A stretch of DNA of 64,000 nucleotides from Aquibacillus kalidii (GCF_014280935.1 NZ_JACLZI010000036.1:62001-126000), one strand, 5' to 3'; positions 1 through 9,095 are shown, counted from the first letter of the stretch. Translations and numbers: made by a program. Notes: generated by a model not told the origin, from the letters alone.

Positions 1-19
1 CTGCCTTGTTTCGTTTCAT
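1..19 (-). CDS. 5' end of an unidentified minus-strand gene, cut by the window edge
   Basis: An ATG at the minus-strand complement of 17-19 is preceded by an AAGGAGAG ribosome binding site at good spacing, so a gene seems to start here and run off the window. Only the first six residues (MKRNKA) are visible and no family can be named. The 250 bases upstream contain an operator-like inverted repeat, which would suit a self-regulating regulator, but that is inference. Confidence 0.5.
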
Positions 20-43
20 GGATACTCTCCTTTGACGAATAAT

Positions 44-104
44 ATATAAGTATATAAGTACAACTTATTTTAACACACATCATATATTTAAACTTGTACT
101 TATA
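44..104. promoter_or_regulatory. Operator-like inverted repeat upstream of the edge gene
   Basis: AAGTACAACTT (56-66) and AACTTGTACTT (91-101) are reverse complements in 10 of 11 positions, 24 bases apart, with an extra direct copy of ATATAAGT at 44-51. They lie in the promoter region of the minus-strand gene that leaves the window. The arrangement resembles operators bound by dimeric regulators such as TetR or MarR types. No binding protein can be identified here. Confidence 0.3.
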
Positions 105-233
105 ACTATTATAATAGTAAACCACAAAAATCCCAATAATTTATCATCATTTTTCATAAAAAGTATAAAGATTGTATTTACTTATCAATCGTAGTAGTTA
201 CTTTATATTGGCTAAAATAAAAATTTCGCAATC

Positions 234-262
234 AAAAAGGTTAGAAAAATAATTTCCTAACC
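234..262 (-). terminator. Intrinsic terminator of the serine hydrolase gene
   Basis: Read on the minus strand, AGGTTAG and CTAACCT form a stem followed by a TTTTT run, immediately after the hydrolase stop codon. Confidence 0.7.
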
Positions 263-271
263 TGTACTATC

Positions 272-1426
272 TTATAGGCAACTATATATAACGGATCGTA
301 ACCTTGGTTGCTGATATGCCTCAAAATTAGGAAACATTTGCTGCATATAAACAGCCGATAGTTTTTCTTTAGGGTCGATCAGTACCCACGTGCCTGCTAG
401 ACCTGACCAACCGAATTCCCCGATAGAGCTATTAGCCCCTCCTTCTGCTCGATCAATCATTGTTCTAACACCCAACCCGTAGCCGTAACCGCGAAGATAA
501 TCCCAATTAAAATATGTCATTTGTTCAGCATTTAGGTGGTTTGTTGTCATAAGCTTGATCGTTTTTTCTCCAATTATACGTTGTCGATTCCCAACCCCAC
601 CGCACGCAAGCATATGTGCGAAACAACTGTAATTACTTAATGTTGATAAAAGTCCAGCCCCACCTAATTCCAAGCTTGTATCAGGGTGAAATTGTTCATC
701 AACGGATAGATTTTTTGTCAATATTCCATCCTCACTCCTGTTATATAGGCTAACTAAGCGATGCTTTTTCTCTTCTGGTATTTTGAAGAAAGTATCTTTC
801 ATTTCTAAAGGATCAAATATATTCTCTTTTAGGAAATCTCCAAATGTCTTTCCGCTTACCACTTCAATTAGCACTCCTAGCACATCGTGACTTAAGCCAT
901 AGCGCCACTGTGTTCCAGGGTCAAATGCTAAAGGAATGGATGTTAACGCTTTCGATAAATCGCGAATCGTTACCCTTTTATCCTCCATTAATGTGCCCAT
1001 TAGACTACTAATCTGTTGTTCTGTCTCATCACCATTTCCAGGGTATGGCAAACCAGAAGTCATGGTAAACAAATCTTTTATCCTAATAGGTCTAGTTGAT
1101 GGGAATGCGTAAACCTCTCCGTGTTCATTAGTCCTGTTTACTTGGATGTTTTTATACTCAGGTAAATAGTTTTCAACAGGATCGTTCAATAAAAACAGCC
1201 CACGCTCATATAACATTAGAGCTGCGGTACACGTGACTACCTTAGTCATAGAATAAATTCGAAATATACTCTCATCTGTAATAGGAGTCTTTGTTTCTAT
1301 ATCCGAATAGCCTATGTAATCTTCAAACAATTTCTCACCATCACGCATAACGTTTAAAGAACATCCTGCAGGTCCTTTTTCTACAAAACTATTTAACAAC
1401 GGTAGTAGTTTCGATGATAATTCCAT
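272..1426 (-). CDS. Beta-lactamase-fold serine hydrolase (EstB-like esterase / class C family)
   Basis: The 384-residue protein belongs to the beta-lactamase/transpeptidase-like superfamily (PF00144). The SxxK nucleophile motif is visible as SMTK at residues 59-62 in the usual context after the IFRIYSM strand, and the second motif looks like YGLS near residue 176. There is no signal peptide, so it is probably cytoplasmic, which fits EstB-type esterases better than secreted penicillin-binding enzymes. A late WSG motif takes the place of the KTG box, as is usual in this subgroup. It stands alone, with its own terminator downstream. Substrate is unknown; an ester or small amide is inferred from the family. 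Confidence 0.85.
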   Translation of the reverse strand: MELSSKLLPLLNSFVEKGPAGCSLNVMRDGEKLFEDYIGYSDIETKTPITDESIFRIYSMTKVVTCTAALMLYERGLFLLNDPVENYLPEYKNIQVNRTNEHGEVYAFPSTRPIRIKDLFTMTSGLPYPGNGDETEQQISSLMGTLMEDKRVTIRDLSKALTSIPLAFDPGTQWRYGLSHDVLGVLIEVVSGKTFGDFLKENIFDPLEMKDTFFKIPEEKKHRLVSLYNRSEDGILTKNLSVDEQFHPDTSLELGGAGLLSTLSNYSCFAHMLACGGVGNRQRIIGEKTIKLMTTNHLNAEQMTYFNWDYLRGYGYGLGVRTMIDRAEGGANSSIGEFGWSGLAGTWVLIDPKEKLSAVYMQQMFPNFEAYQQPRLRSVIYSCL

Positions 1427-1556
1427 TCCTATTCCCCCTATTCACCTAATATAATAAGACACTGTAAAAGATTAAAATCATCCATTTCCTAACAGTTTCA
1501 GCGAAATACGTCACTATTCTAGTATGACAGAAATGTCTATTTTTTATTTTGTAATA

Positions 1557-1931
1557 TTAATATTCGATTCTATTTTTATAATCCCTCTTTTTACTTTTTT
1601 CAATATCGATATATTTCGTACTATATTCAATAACGTCATTTATATTTAAGCTGTTCCTCTTAGCAAATTCTTTGACGGTTTCTAACAACTCTTTGTCATA
1701 GGTGGTTTTGTATTGTACGCGATCTTTTGGTCTTAGCTCTTTATTATAGGAAATCGTACCATGGTCAATTAAATGTTCCAAGCCACTCTCCAACAAATAA
1801 TTAGCATACGTATCATTATTTAAAGCTATGTCATTAAGTTCTTCGATTATGGATTTACTTATATTCGTCCGAAACTTCACTCTTTTTTCATCCGTTGTTT
1901 GAATTAATCTACCGTTAACTTTTTTCCACAT
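1557..1931 (-). CDS. Small protein with two ribbon-helix-helix-like repeats
   Basis: This 124-residue protein starts at an ATG with a good AGGGAG site. I see two similar halves, roughly residues 17-56 and 71-110. Each has a short basic beta-like stretch (KRVKFRTNIS; RVQYKTTYD) followed by two predicted helices, the pattern of Arc/MetJ-type ribbon-helix-helix domains. A single-chain tandem RHH protein that binds DNA is therefore plausible, but no experiment or exact homologue is recalled. The charged lysine-rich C-terminus supports nucleic acid contact. It is transcribed alone, and AT-rich DNA surrounds it on both sides. Confidence 0.6.
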   Translation of the reverse strand: MWKKVNGRLIQTTDEKRVKFRTNISKSIIEELNDIALNNDTYANYLLESGLEHLIDHGTISYNKELRPKDRVQYKTTYDKELLETVKEFAKRNSLNINDVIEYSTKYIDIEKSKKRDYKNRIEY

Positions 1932-2113
1932 AGTCAGTCTCCCTAAATTAAAATACTATACCTTTATTATAGCATGATTGAGTGCTTTCAAATTTCAGGA
2001 ACTAAACATTCGTTTATAGTCTGGTTCATCAATTGCCACAAAACCAAACGGTTGTCCTCCTCTCTATAATAAATCTGTCATACATTAGTATAAGAAACAA
2101 AGGAGGCGTTATT

Positions 2114-2380
2114 TTGTCAATTAATCGTTATCATGGACTGTGCCAGAAAAATCAAGGACGTCCTGTTCAAATTAGAACAAACAGCGGAGAGATTCATAGA
2201 GGAATAATTCGTCACGTAACAAAAGACAGAGTTTATTTACAACCCCTTGGACGGAGAGCTAATTTAGGTGGTTATGGTTATGGATATAGAGGCTATCGTG
2301 GTTACGGATACGGTAGTGGATGGGGCGTTGCGTTAGCTGCTATTGCTGCATTTGCCTTTTTACCTTTATTCTTTTGGTAA
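2114..2380 (+). CDS. Small Gly/Tyr-rich protein with LSm-like start and hydrophobic tail
   Basis: The reading frame is open from 2033, but the real start is the TTG at 2114, seven bases after an AAAGGAGG site, giving 88 residues. The N-terminal part (GRPVQIRTNSGEIHRGIIRHV) has the alternating pattern of a small SH3/LSm-like barrel. A block rich in GYGYRGYRGYGYG follows, then a hydrophobic segment ending in FLPLFFW. Similar small proteins occur in Bacillaceae and are often spore- or envelope-related, but the function is unknown. A terminator follows directly. Confidence 0.7.
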   Translation: MSINRYHGLCQKNQGRPVQIRTNSGEIHRGIIRHVTKDRVYLQPLGRRANLGGYGYGYRGYRGYGYGSGWGVALAAIAAFAFLPLFFW

Positions 2381-2387
2381 CTAACTC

Positions 2388-2419
2388 AAAAAGCTATCCT
2401 TGAGTTCGGATAGCTTTTC
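2388..2419 (+). terminator. Intrinsic terminator after the Gly/Tyr-rich gene
   Basis: AAAGCTATCC pairs with GGATAGCTTT around an 8-base loop, followed by a short T run, just downstream of the stop at 2380. Confidence 0.75.
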
Positions 2420-2442
2420 CTTACATATCATTTTTCTACATA

Positions 2443-2568
2443 TCAAGATTGTGATCGAACAAGGATAGAGCAATCTCCTAATTTGCCTTGTTTATACCAG
2501 ATCTTATCCCCTTTTCCAGAATGTGATTCGTCACTAAATCGGACTACGGTTGAGAGTTTAATCCCCTA
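2443..2568 (-). pseudogene. Possible gene remnant in the 2420-2707 gap
   Basis: The gap between the terminator and the next small gene holds a 40-codon open stretch on the minus strand with a natural-looking composition (it includes FSDESHSGKGDKIWYK) that ends at a stop at 2443. It is preceded in frame by a TAG and has no start or ribosome binding site. It may be the decayed 3' end of a lost gene. The family is not recognised, and the call is weak. Confidence 0.2.
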
Positions 2569-2707
2569 AGATCCAATTTGGAAATTATGTTAACATGGAA
2601 TAAAATGTAACTAAATAACCACGGATTTGTTAAAGAAAGTATAAACCATTTATTAAAGCACCAATAATAATAGTAACTGATATTGGAATAAGAAAGGAGT
2701 TTTTAAA

Positions 2708-2827
2708 ATGGAATGGTTAATGATAGTACTTATAATTATTGTAATAGGAGCTGGACTTTGGGGATGGATAGCTAGAGCGAAATGGTCAGACGAGCAAGCT
2801 AAGAAGATTAAGCGAGATGATGATTAA
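2708..2827 (+). CDS. 39-residue single-span membrane microprotein
   Basis: An ATG at 2708 follows AGAAAGGAG at good spacing and opens a 39-codon frame. The protein has one hydrophobic helix (residues 4-21, rich in Ile and Val, ending GWGWIA) and a charged cytoplasmic-type tail ending RDDD. The family is unknown. The strong ribosome binding site and the amphipathic architecture favour a real membrane microprotein over chance. Confidence 0.6.
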   Translation: MEWLMIVLIIIVIGAGLWGWIARAKWSDEQAKKIKRDDD

Positions 2828-2961
2828 TTATAACTAGCTGATATTAAACTATTCACATCCACATAATGGCTTGCAATTTCTTATCAAATATAGGCCTATC
2901 ATAGTTTATAAGATTATGATTAGCTAATACATAGTAAGGAAGTAAGAAGTTAAGAAATGTT

Positions 2962-3011
2962 AAAAACACCTCGACAGTTAGAAATCAAAACTCTAACTGT
3001 CGAAGGCGTTT
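2962..3011 (-). terminator. Intrinsic terminator of the DUF3219 gene
   Basis: A perfect 11-bp stem (CGACAGTTAGA with TCTAACTGTCG, 2972-3002) is extended by flanking GCC/GGT pairs and followed on the minus strand by GTTTTT. Confidence 0.7.
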
Positions 3012-3090
3012 AATACTAATTTCTGAGCATGTATAGTTCCACAACTATTTTGTGGATTGAACTAGTAAATATATAGAACCATTTTACTTT

Positions 3091-3369
3091 TTATTCTTCT
3101 AATAATGTAACTCTAAATTCTCCCACTTCTCCCTTATTATATAAATTAGTAATGGAAGTCGAGTAATTGACTATTTTGCCTTTAAACTCCAGATCACGTT
3201 TGGGTACTTTTACATGAAAGGAGCCTCTGTAAAGTAAAGTCGATACATCATGATATTGCTCATGTGTAACCTTAAAAACAACTGTAATTTTATTTATATT
3301 ATTTTCTATTTCTTCATCGTACTTTGTCAGGTGGAGCAAATAATCATCTAAATATATCTCCGTAACCAT
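3091..3369 (-). CDS. DUF3219 family protein (YkvR-like)
   Basis: This 92-residue soluble protein resembles the B. subtilis YkvR/DUF3219 family in length and in its opening pattern of an acidic helix followed by beta strands (INKITVVFKVTHEQYHDVSTLLY). No catalytic residues or signal peptide can be seen. The biochemical role of the family is unknown. The gene ends at a strong terminator and starts 37 bases from the next minus-strand gene, so the two may be co-transcribed. Family assignment is from memory of the sequence pattern. Confidence 0.65.
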   Translation of the reverse strand: MVTEIYLDDYLLHLTKYDEEIENNINKITVVFKVTHEQYHDVSTLLYRGSFHVKVPKRDLEFKGKIVNYSTSITNLYNKGEVGEFRVTLLEE

Positions 3370-3406
3370 CTGTTTAACTCCTTATTCCGTCTAGATTTAC
3401 AGAATA

Positions 3407-4384
3407 CTATTCCTTTGTAAATTGCTTTGTACTTCTAACTGTATCAATTGGCCTTACATAATTTTCAATTTCTTCACGTTTTGCCTCTAGGAACGGAGGT
3501 AAAGAAAGTTTTTCACCTAGTGTCTCATATGGCTCATCCCCCATAAATCCTGGACCATCTGTAGCAAGTTCAAATAAAATCTGTGGTGCCACACGAGCAT
3601 AAAGCGATTTAAAGAAGAAGCGATCCACATACCCAGATGTTTGAAAACCAAATTTGTGATACCACTCATCCCAGGCATCTAGTGCAGCACGGTCTTCTAC
3701 CCGAAAAGCTGCGTGGTGAACAGTTCCAAATCCTTGTTGGGCTTGAGGAAGAATAACATTATGTTCCACAATTACTTGAGCACCATTTCTGCCTTCCCCA
3801 ACCTCAAATAAGTGAAAGGAACCATCTTGATCTATTTCTTGGAATAGTAAAACTTTTTCCATCATCTCTTTAAAATAATCAAAGTTTTGAATCCGAACAA
3901 AGATTGGTCCTAGACCTGTTATGGCATATTCAAGTGGAATAGGTCCGTCTTGCCATGGTGTACCTGATTCTACCCCCTGATTCTTTTCGTCAGATATTAA
4001 TTGGTATTGTTGTTCATCAAAATCTTCAAAGGAGAGTGTTTTTTTGCCAAATTGCTCCTTTATACCTGTATGTTTGATTTCCAATCTATCAAAACGCTTT
4101 TCCCAATATTCTAAAGCGGCATCACTTGGTACCCTGAACGATGTTTTAGATATTTCATTCGTTCCATGTACCCCTTTTGGAATACCTGGAAAATCAAAAA
4201 ACGTCATATCAGTCCCAGGGCTACCAGTGTCATCTGCGAAAAACAGGTGATACGTTTGGATATCATCCTGATTAACTGTTTTCTTTACTAATCTCATTCC
4301 TAACACGTATGTAAAAAATTCATAGTTTTTTTCCGCACTACTAGTTATAGCTGTAACATGGTGAATTCCTTTTAACTGATCCAT
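3407..4384 (-). CDS. Ring-cleaving dioxygenase, MhqO/MhqA-like (VOC superfamily)
   Basis: The protein has 325 residues and two glyoxalase/VOC modules. The first opens with GIHHVTAIT, giving the first metal-ligand histidine at about residue 8. The second has TVHHAAFRV near 220 and the metal-ligand glutamate in QILFELATDG near 270. This is the arrangement of the B. subtilis MhqA/E/O enzymes, thiol-stress-inducible ring-cleaving dioxygenases that take part in resistance to quinones and catechols. The start is supported by a TTGGAGGA site. No MhqR-type regulator is adjacent, so induction by quinones is an inference. Confidence 0.85.
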   Translation of the reverse strand: MDQLKGIHHVTAITSSAEKNYEFFTYVLGMRLVKKTVNQDDIQTYHLFFADDTGSPGTDMTFFDFPGIPKGVHGTNEISKTSFRVPSDAALEYWEKRFDRLEIKHTGIKEQFGKKTLSFEDFDEQQYQLISDEKNQGVESGTPWQDGPIPLEYAITGLGPIFVRIQNFDYFKEMMEKVLLFQEIDQDGSFHLFEVGEGRNGAQVIVEHNVILPQAQQGFGTVHHAAFRVEDRAALDAWDEWYHKFGFQTSGYVDRFFFKSLYARVAPQILFELATDGPGFMGDEPYETLGEKLSLPPFLEAKREEIENYVRPIDTVRSTKQFTKE

Positions 4385-4593
4385 TTATATTCCTCCAACT
4401 CTTTATAACAAACAATATTATGCTTTTATATTCCCTTATATAAGGATGGAAATACATTTTATGAATCAAGTTTATCATCGAATTTATCTTTAATTCAAGA
4501 TAAATGTTCTGTTATTACTATATAACCTATTCTATGCCCTAAATCATGGCTAATTATATCAACTATTACAGTATTCACTATCAAATAACTTAA

Positions 4594-5073
4594 TCATGAA
4601 ACTTTTGCAAATTTTCTTCTTCTTGATTTACCTAAAAGAATAAGTACCAATATAATGTTAGCGCTAGAGCAAAGTATAAAAAACCAAGTAAATAATTTTC
4701 CGCCTAAAGTAGGTGAATCCTGAATTAGGAACCCTATAAATAATAGTACGCTGCCTAATAAAACATGGAATAAAATTTTCATTTTTGGACGTCGCTTTGT
4801 TAACAAATAGGCCGTCATCATTAAAATGAAGGTAAAGCTTAACACCATTAAAACAGGAAAGGTGGGTTTAAATTTTGCTGCATATATAAAGTGATCTAGT
4901 TGGGAAATTTGACTAGAACTTGTTATGTTCTCCTCATTGCCCAACCTAGTAAAATCAGCAGAATAATTCCATTCCCATGGATCGTCAATGATTGTGCTTC
5001 CCTCATACCAAGTGGCCAAGGTAGCAAATATAAAAGTGGATATAGCTATTAGATAGGATAGTATAAATTTCAA
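4594..5073 (-). CDS. DUF4306 family membrane protein (YjdJ-like)
   Basis: The 159-residue membrane protein has an N-terminal hydrophobic helix (2-20), an exposed loop of about 50 residues with WEWNYSADFTRLG, and three further hydrophobic segments near 73-90, 100-118 and 124-148, ending in a basic KSRRRKF tail. This matches the DUF4306 family of Bacillaceae in topology. Function is unknown. It has no obvious operon partner. Confidence 0.65.
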   Translation of the reverse strand: MKFILSYLIAISTFIFATLATWYEGSTIIDDPWEWNYSADFTRLGNEENITSSSQISQLDHFIYAAKFKPTFPVLMVLSFTFILMMTAYLLTKRRPKMKILFHVLLGSVLLFIGFLIQDSPTLGGKLFTWFFILCSSANIILVLILLGKSRRRKFAKVS

Positions 5074-5204
5074 CTTAATACCTTCTTCCCAAAAAAGTTT
5101 CTCCGTATTAGATATTTTACACTTCTAATATTAACATAAAATTCCAAGTTGTTTTATATGTGAATCACGATCTTATATTATTGTATAATTATCACCTACT
5201 AGTA

Positions 5205-5238
5205 TAAAAAAAGATCAATCTACTAGACTGATCTTTTT
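5205..5238 (-). terminator. Terminator of the thiamine thiazole operon
   Basis: On the minus strand AAAAAGATCA and TGATCTTTTT form the stem, followed by a T run. It lies 25 bases after the thiF stop. Confidence 0.75.
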
Positions 5239-5262
5239 CAACTTATTTATTTTTTATTAGAA

Positions 5263-6282
5263 CTATTCTATGTACCGATGATATAGCGTTTTAGCTTCTA
5301 CTACATCCTTTGTACCGTGGATTAACACTCGACCATCTTTAAAAACAACCATTCTGATTGCACCAGAAGAATAAGACAGTAAAAAATCATTTTGCGAGAT
5401 CTTACCACCTAGTTTGGAAAGTTTATCAGCGAGTGTGACTAGATCTCTAGGCGTCTGTCTCGGTGGTCTAATTTGAACCGTATCACGGCCGCATAATACA
5501 GCTGTTTTTGTTTGATTATCTGGATGTAAATATGGGTAAATTGGGCTATTTCCACAGGAGGTACAGGTACCTCTTCTCAAGCTATCTACATTAATCGCTG
5601 TATGGTCATTTTTCCATAAATCAAATGAAACGAGCTTAGATAGCAGTACTTTATCGTCTTCTACTAAAATCTTAAGTGCCTCTGTTACTTGGTGCGCCAC
5701 GACCATTTGTACTGTAGGACTGATGATTCCCGCTGTATCACATGTCAATCCACCAATTGGGACTGTATGAAGTAAACATTGTAAACATGGTGTTTTACCT
5801 GGAATGAATGTATAGCTAAGACCGTAACTACCAACACAAGCTCCATAAATCCAAGGTGTTTTATATTTTTGGGAAATGTCGTTAATGATCATCCTTGTAT
5901 CAAAGTTATCAGTAGCATCAATTATCACATCTACTCCACGAACTAGTTTTTCCATTTCTTCTACTGAAACATCCATCACAAGCGCATCAATAGTCACATC
6001 AGAGTTTATCTGTGTCAACCGTTTCTTTGCAGCTATCGCTTTCGGCAATCGATTCTTTACGTCTTGCTCTGTATATAGCTGTTGTCGCTGTAAATTACTT
6101 GATTCTACATAATCGCGATCCGCAATTGTAAGTCTTCCAATACCTGCACGAACTAGTGATTCAGCATTTCCTGCGCCAAGAGCCCCGGCACCAATAATTA
6201 ATACATGCTTATTTCTTATCCTATCTTGGCCTTTTTTGCCAATAGGAGAAAATAGTTCCTGACGAGAATACCGATTACTCAT
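5263..6282 (-). CDS. thiF: Sulfur-carrier adenylyltransferase ThiF
   Basis: ThiF activates the C-terminus of ThiS by adenylation so that sulfur can be loaded for thiazole synthesis. The 339-residue protein shows the E1-like nucleotide fold: the glycine-rich GAGALGAGN at about 32-40, SNLQRQQLY near 64 with the conserved arginine, and two CxxC pairs for structural zinc (CLQC and CTSC). A C-terminal extension of about 90 residues follows the second pair. Its start overlaps the end of thiG by four bases, so the two are translationally coupled. It is the last gene of the tenI-thiO-thiS-thiG-thiF unit. Confidence 0.92.
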   Translation of the reverse strand: MSNRYSRQELFSPIGKKGQDRIRNKHVLIIGAGALGAGNAESLVRAGIGRLTIADRDYVESSNLQRQQLYTEQDVKNRLPKAIAAKKRLTQINSDVTIDALVMDVSVEEMEKLVRGVDVIIDATDNFDTRMIINDISQKYKTPWIYGACVGSYGLSYTFIPGKTPCLQCLLHTVPIGGLTCDTAGIISPTVQMVVAHQVTEALKILVEDDKVLLSKLVSFDLWKNDHTAINVDSLRRGTCTSCGNSPIYPYLHPDNQTKTAVLCGRDTVQIRPPRQTPRDLVTLADKLSKLGGKISQNDFLLSYSSGAIRMVVFKDGRVLIHGTKDVVEAKTLYHRYIE

Positions 6283-7046
6283 CCAATACTAATCCCTTCG
6301 GTAGGGCTGCTAGCTGATGCATACTGTTTCTTCGGAATCCGCCCAGCTTCATAACCTAATCTACCAGCTTCAATGGCTAGCTTCATGGCTTTTGCCATTT
6401 GAACGGGATTTTTGGCACCAGATACTGCAGTGTTTAATAAAACACCATCCGCTCCCATTTCCATTGCAATTGCAGCATCTGAGGGTGTCCCGATTCCTGC
6501 GTCTACAATAACAGGTATATTCGCTTGCTCGATGATAAACTTCAAGTTTAGCGGATTAATAATCCCTTGCCCTGAACCGATTGGTGATGCACCTGGCATG
6601 ATAGCGTGACAACCTAGCTCTTCTAATCGCTTCGCTAACAGTACATCATCTGATGTATACGGTAAAACGGTAAATCCTTCTTTCAATAACTCCTCTGAAG
6701 CCTTCAAAGTCTCGATAGGGTCTGGTAATAAAGTTTTTTGGCAACCAATAACTTCCACTTTAATCATATCGCAAAGTCCTGACGCTTTTGCTAATTTAGC
6801 TGTACGAACTGCTTCCTCTGCGGTTTTGGCTCCGGCAGTATTTGGGAGTAGTGTGTACTTGTCTAAATCTAGTAGCTCTAAAAAATTTGGCTGACTCGGT
6901 TCGAATATATTCATTCTTCTAACTGAAAATGTCAGTACCTCCGTATCTGACACCTCTACCGCTTGTTTCTGTATATCAAAATTCGGATATTTTCCCGTAC
7001 CTAATAATAACCTAGACTTAAATTTATAATTTCCTATTTGCAACAT
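6279..7046 (-). CDS. thiG: Thiazole synthase ThiG
   Basis: ThiG condenses deoxyxylulose phosphate, dehydroglycine and ThiS thiocarboxylate into the thiazole phosphate of thiamine. The 255-residue TIM-barrel protein has the family length and the Schiff-base lysine in DMIKVEVI (K96). The phosphate-binding glycine motifs [10 protein letters not shown] and [10 protein letters not shown] are intact. Its ribosome binding site GGAGG is encoded within the terminal glycine codons of thiS, one base upstream, which ties its translation to thiS. Confidence 0.95.
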   Translation of the reverse strand: MLQIGNYKFKSRLLLGTGKYPNFDIQKQAVEVSDTEVLTFSVRRMNIFEPSQPNFLELLDLDKYTLLPNTAGAKTAEEAVRTAKLAKASGLCDMIKVEVIGCQKTLLPDPIETLKASEELLKEGFTVLPYTSDDVLLAKRLEELGCHAIMPGASPIGSGQGIINPLNLKFIIEQANIPVIVDAGIGTPSDAAIAMEMGADGVLLNTAVSGAKNPVQMAKAMKLAIEAGRLGYEAGRIPKKQYASASSPTEGISIG

Positions 7047-7047
7047 C

Positions 7048-7251
7048 TCAACCGCCTCCTACAAAATGAACAAGTTCTAATTTATCTCCGTCAGAGATTG
7101 CCGTCTCTTGATGAGTGTCTTTCTCTAAAATAGTCGCATTTAATTCAACAATGACAACCTTGTCGCCCAAACCATAATAGTTTAGTAAACTACCTACTGT
7201 TTTAATAGAATCTGAGAGCTCCACACTTTGACCGTTAATGAATAAATTCAT
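7048..7251 (-). CDS. thiS: Sulfur carrier protein ThiS
   Basis: This 67-residue ubiquitin-like protein ends in HFVGGG. The C-terminal glycines are the site that ThiF adenylates and that is converted to a thiocarboxylate. The ending is the same as I recall for B. subtilis ThiS. The gene overlaps the 3' end of thiO by 17 bases and is followed at once by thiG, the classic order for the thiazole branch. Confidence 0.95.
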   Translation of the reverse strand: MNLFINGQSVELSDSIKTVGSLLNYYGLGDKVVIVELNATILEKDTHQETAISDGDKLELVHFVGGG

Positions 7252-8392
7252 TACTTACCTCCTTTTGGTTTACATACAATCGGTCGTGTCTATCCAACCG
7301 AAACGCCGATATATCGATTGTAGGAGATTGTCGCTCCATTAGATCTGCCATAACAACTCCAGTTATTGGCGAAAGTAATATTCCGTTCCGAAAGTGGCCC
7401 GTGGCAACAAATAAACCCCGGTAGTCTGGATGTTCTCCTAGATATGGTAATCCGTCTTCTGTTTGAGGTCGAATTCCCGCCCATGCTTTTTCCCATTCAG
7501 CATCTTTTATCTTGGGGAGTAACTTGATCGCTTTATCCAATAACATAGAAATGCTATGAGCAGATACTTGTTGATTAAACGTGTATGGTTTAACAGAGGC
7601 ACCCACAAGGATCCGATTGCCTCTCTTTGGCACAAGGTAACACCCATCAGAAAATATCGTCCGTGATAAGATAGGTTTGTTTGTTGTAACAGACAAGCAC
7701 TCTCCTTTTACCGGATATACATTTAGGTTAAGACCGGTTTCCCTTAATAGCCCCCTACTCCATGCACCAGTTGTCACGACAACATTTTCACTGTGAAAAT
7801 CGCCCTCATTCGTTTTCACTCCAACTACTCGCCCCTTTTTTAATAAAAGGGATTCCACATCAGTAAATTCTTTCACTTCAGCCCCGAATACGATAGCTGC
7901 CTTAATCATCCCATTTGTTAGTTGTGGTGCAGAAACCTGCCCATCATTTTCCAAAAACATAGCCCCAAGTACTTCATCAGACAGATAAGGCTCTCCTTCT
8001 AGCAATTGATCCTGTGACATCCACTCCGCTTTTTGGCCTGTTTTCTTTTGTGAGGAGAGGATCTGTTGATAGTCCTCTACCTCTTTATTCGATACTGCAA
8101 CTTTATACATACCACGGTTGATCAATTCAATATCAATACCACACGTATCCAGAATCTCCTCCGAGAGATTTGGGAACATATTTCGACTTTGAATTGCCGA
8201 ATAAAACAGCGGGTTCTCTTCCTCCAATTCTGCTTGAACTGCCAACATTCCAGCAGCAGCAGAGGACGCCTTACTTGCAATTCTATCCTTTTCAATTAGT
8301 AGAACATTCTGGCCACGTCTAGCTAATTGGTAAGCGATGGAACCACCTATTACTCCACCGCCGATCACAATAGAATCATAAATTTGGTTCAT
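7235..8392 (-). CDS. thiO: Glycine oxidase ThiO
   Basis: ThiO is the FAD enzyme that oxidises glycine to the imine used by ThiG in aerobic bacilli. The 385-residue protein starts with the dinucleotide-binding motif VIGGGVIGGSIAYQLARRG and carries the C-terminal FAD motif GIRPQTEDGLPYLGEH and FVATGHFRNGILLSP typical of the DAO family. The presence of thiO rather than thiH indicates the oxygen-dependent route. It overlaps thiS by 17 bases and follows tenI by 15 bases. Confidence 0.93.
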   Translation of the reverse strand: MNQIYDSIVIGGGVIGGSIAYQLARRGQNVLLIEKDRIASKASSAAAGMLAVQAELEEENPLFYSAIQSRNMFPNLSEEILDTCGIDIELINRGMYKVAVSNKEVEDYQQILSSQKKTGQKAEWMSQDQLLEGEPYLSDEVLGAMFLENDGQVSAPQLTNGMIKAAIVFGAEVKEFTDVESLLLKKGRVVGVKTNEGDFHSENVVVTTGAWSRGLLRETGLNLNVYPVKGECLSVTTNKPILSRTIFSDGCYLVPKRGNRILVGASVKPYTFNQQVSAHSISMLLDKAIKLLPKIKDAEWEKAWAGIRPQTEDGLPYLGEHPDYRGLFVATGHFRNGILLSPITGVVMADLMERQSPTIDISAFRLDRHDRLYVNQKEVSNEFIH

Positions 8393-8407
8393 CTTATCAC
8401 CCGTTTC

Positions 8408-9022
8408 TTATAGATTTGATAGCATATTTTTATATCTTTTAACGGTCGTTTCTGGGTCCTTATCCTCTAATATCCCTGACATGACCGCTATCCCATCTGC
8501 ACCAGCATTTAGCACTTGTCGAATATTGTTAGGTTTAATACCTCCAATTGCAATTACGGGAATTGTACTTTGTTTCTTTATATCTCGTAATTTCGATAAG
8601 CCAGTGGGTGGCAATCCTGCTTTTGAATTTGTCGGAAAAATATGACCATACATAACATAGTCGGCACCTTGCATTTCAGCTTCCGCTAACTCCTGACTAG
8701 AATGTATAGATTTCCCTATCTGCAAGGTAGGATAGTTTTTTTTAACTACAGCTAGTGGTAAAGAGTGGTGTGCCAGCTGAACACCTCGTACCATGGTAAT
8801 TTGTGCAATATCAAGTCGGTCATTAATCATGATTTTAGATGAAGGAACCCCAGAATCAATCAATCTTGTTACTAGTTGATATATTTCGATTGCAGATCTA
8901 TTCTTTTCTCTAATATGAATGACGTCTATAAATGGATGAATACAACTAAGAATCGTGAGGAGATGTTCTGTTGTTTGATTTCCCGTTGATACAACATGTA
9001 ATTGTTTAGCTATTCCTCTCAC
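8408..9022 (-). CDS. tenI: Thiazole tautomerase TenI
   Basis: TenI aromatises the thiazole tautomer made by ThiG; the fold is that of ThiE thiamine phosphate synthase. Motifs HIREKN, VQLAHHSLP, SIHSSQE and YVMYGHIFPTNSKAGLPPTG match TenI/ThiE, and the VIAIGGI and ADGIAVMSGI phosphate loops are present. Position beside thiO and the weak pyrophosphate-binding residues point to TenI rather than ThiE. The frame is open to a TTG at 9043, but that codon lies in the T tract of the leader terminator. GTG at 9022, seven bases after AGAGG, is a better start (204 residues); ATG at 9028 is the alternative. Confidence 0.85.
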   Translation of the reverse strand: MRGIAKQLHVVSTGNQTTEHLLTILSCIHPFIDVIHIREKNRSAIEIYQLVTRLIDSGVPSSKIMINDRLDIAQITMVRGVQLAHHSLPLAVVKKNYPTLQIGKSIHSSQELAEAEMQGADYVMYGHIFPTNSKAGLPPTGLSKLRDIKKQSTIPVIAIGGIKPNNIRQVLNAGADGIAVMSGILEDKDPETTVKRYKNMLSNL

Positions 9023-9041
9023 CTCCATTCCTCTATACAAC

Positions 9042-9070
9042 AAAAGCCACCCCGAAATAGAGTGGCTTTA
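9042..9070 (-). terminator. Expression-platform terminator of TPP riboswitch 1
   Basis: AAAGCCACTC and the partly complementary GGGTGGCTTT form a stem with a following TTTTGTT on the minus strand, between the TPP aptamer and tenI. This is the expected layout of a transcription-attenuating TPP riboswitch. Confidence 0.8.
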
Positions 9071-9095
9071 CTACTACATGTTAAATCACATGATA

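Noticed and set aside
2033-2113. The 5' extension of the Gly/Tyr-rich gene
   Set aside because: The strong AAAGGAGG site lies just before TTG 2114; nothing supports initiation at 2033.
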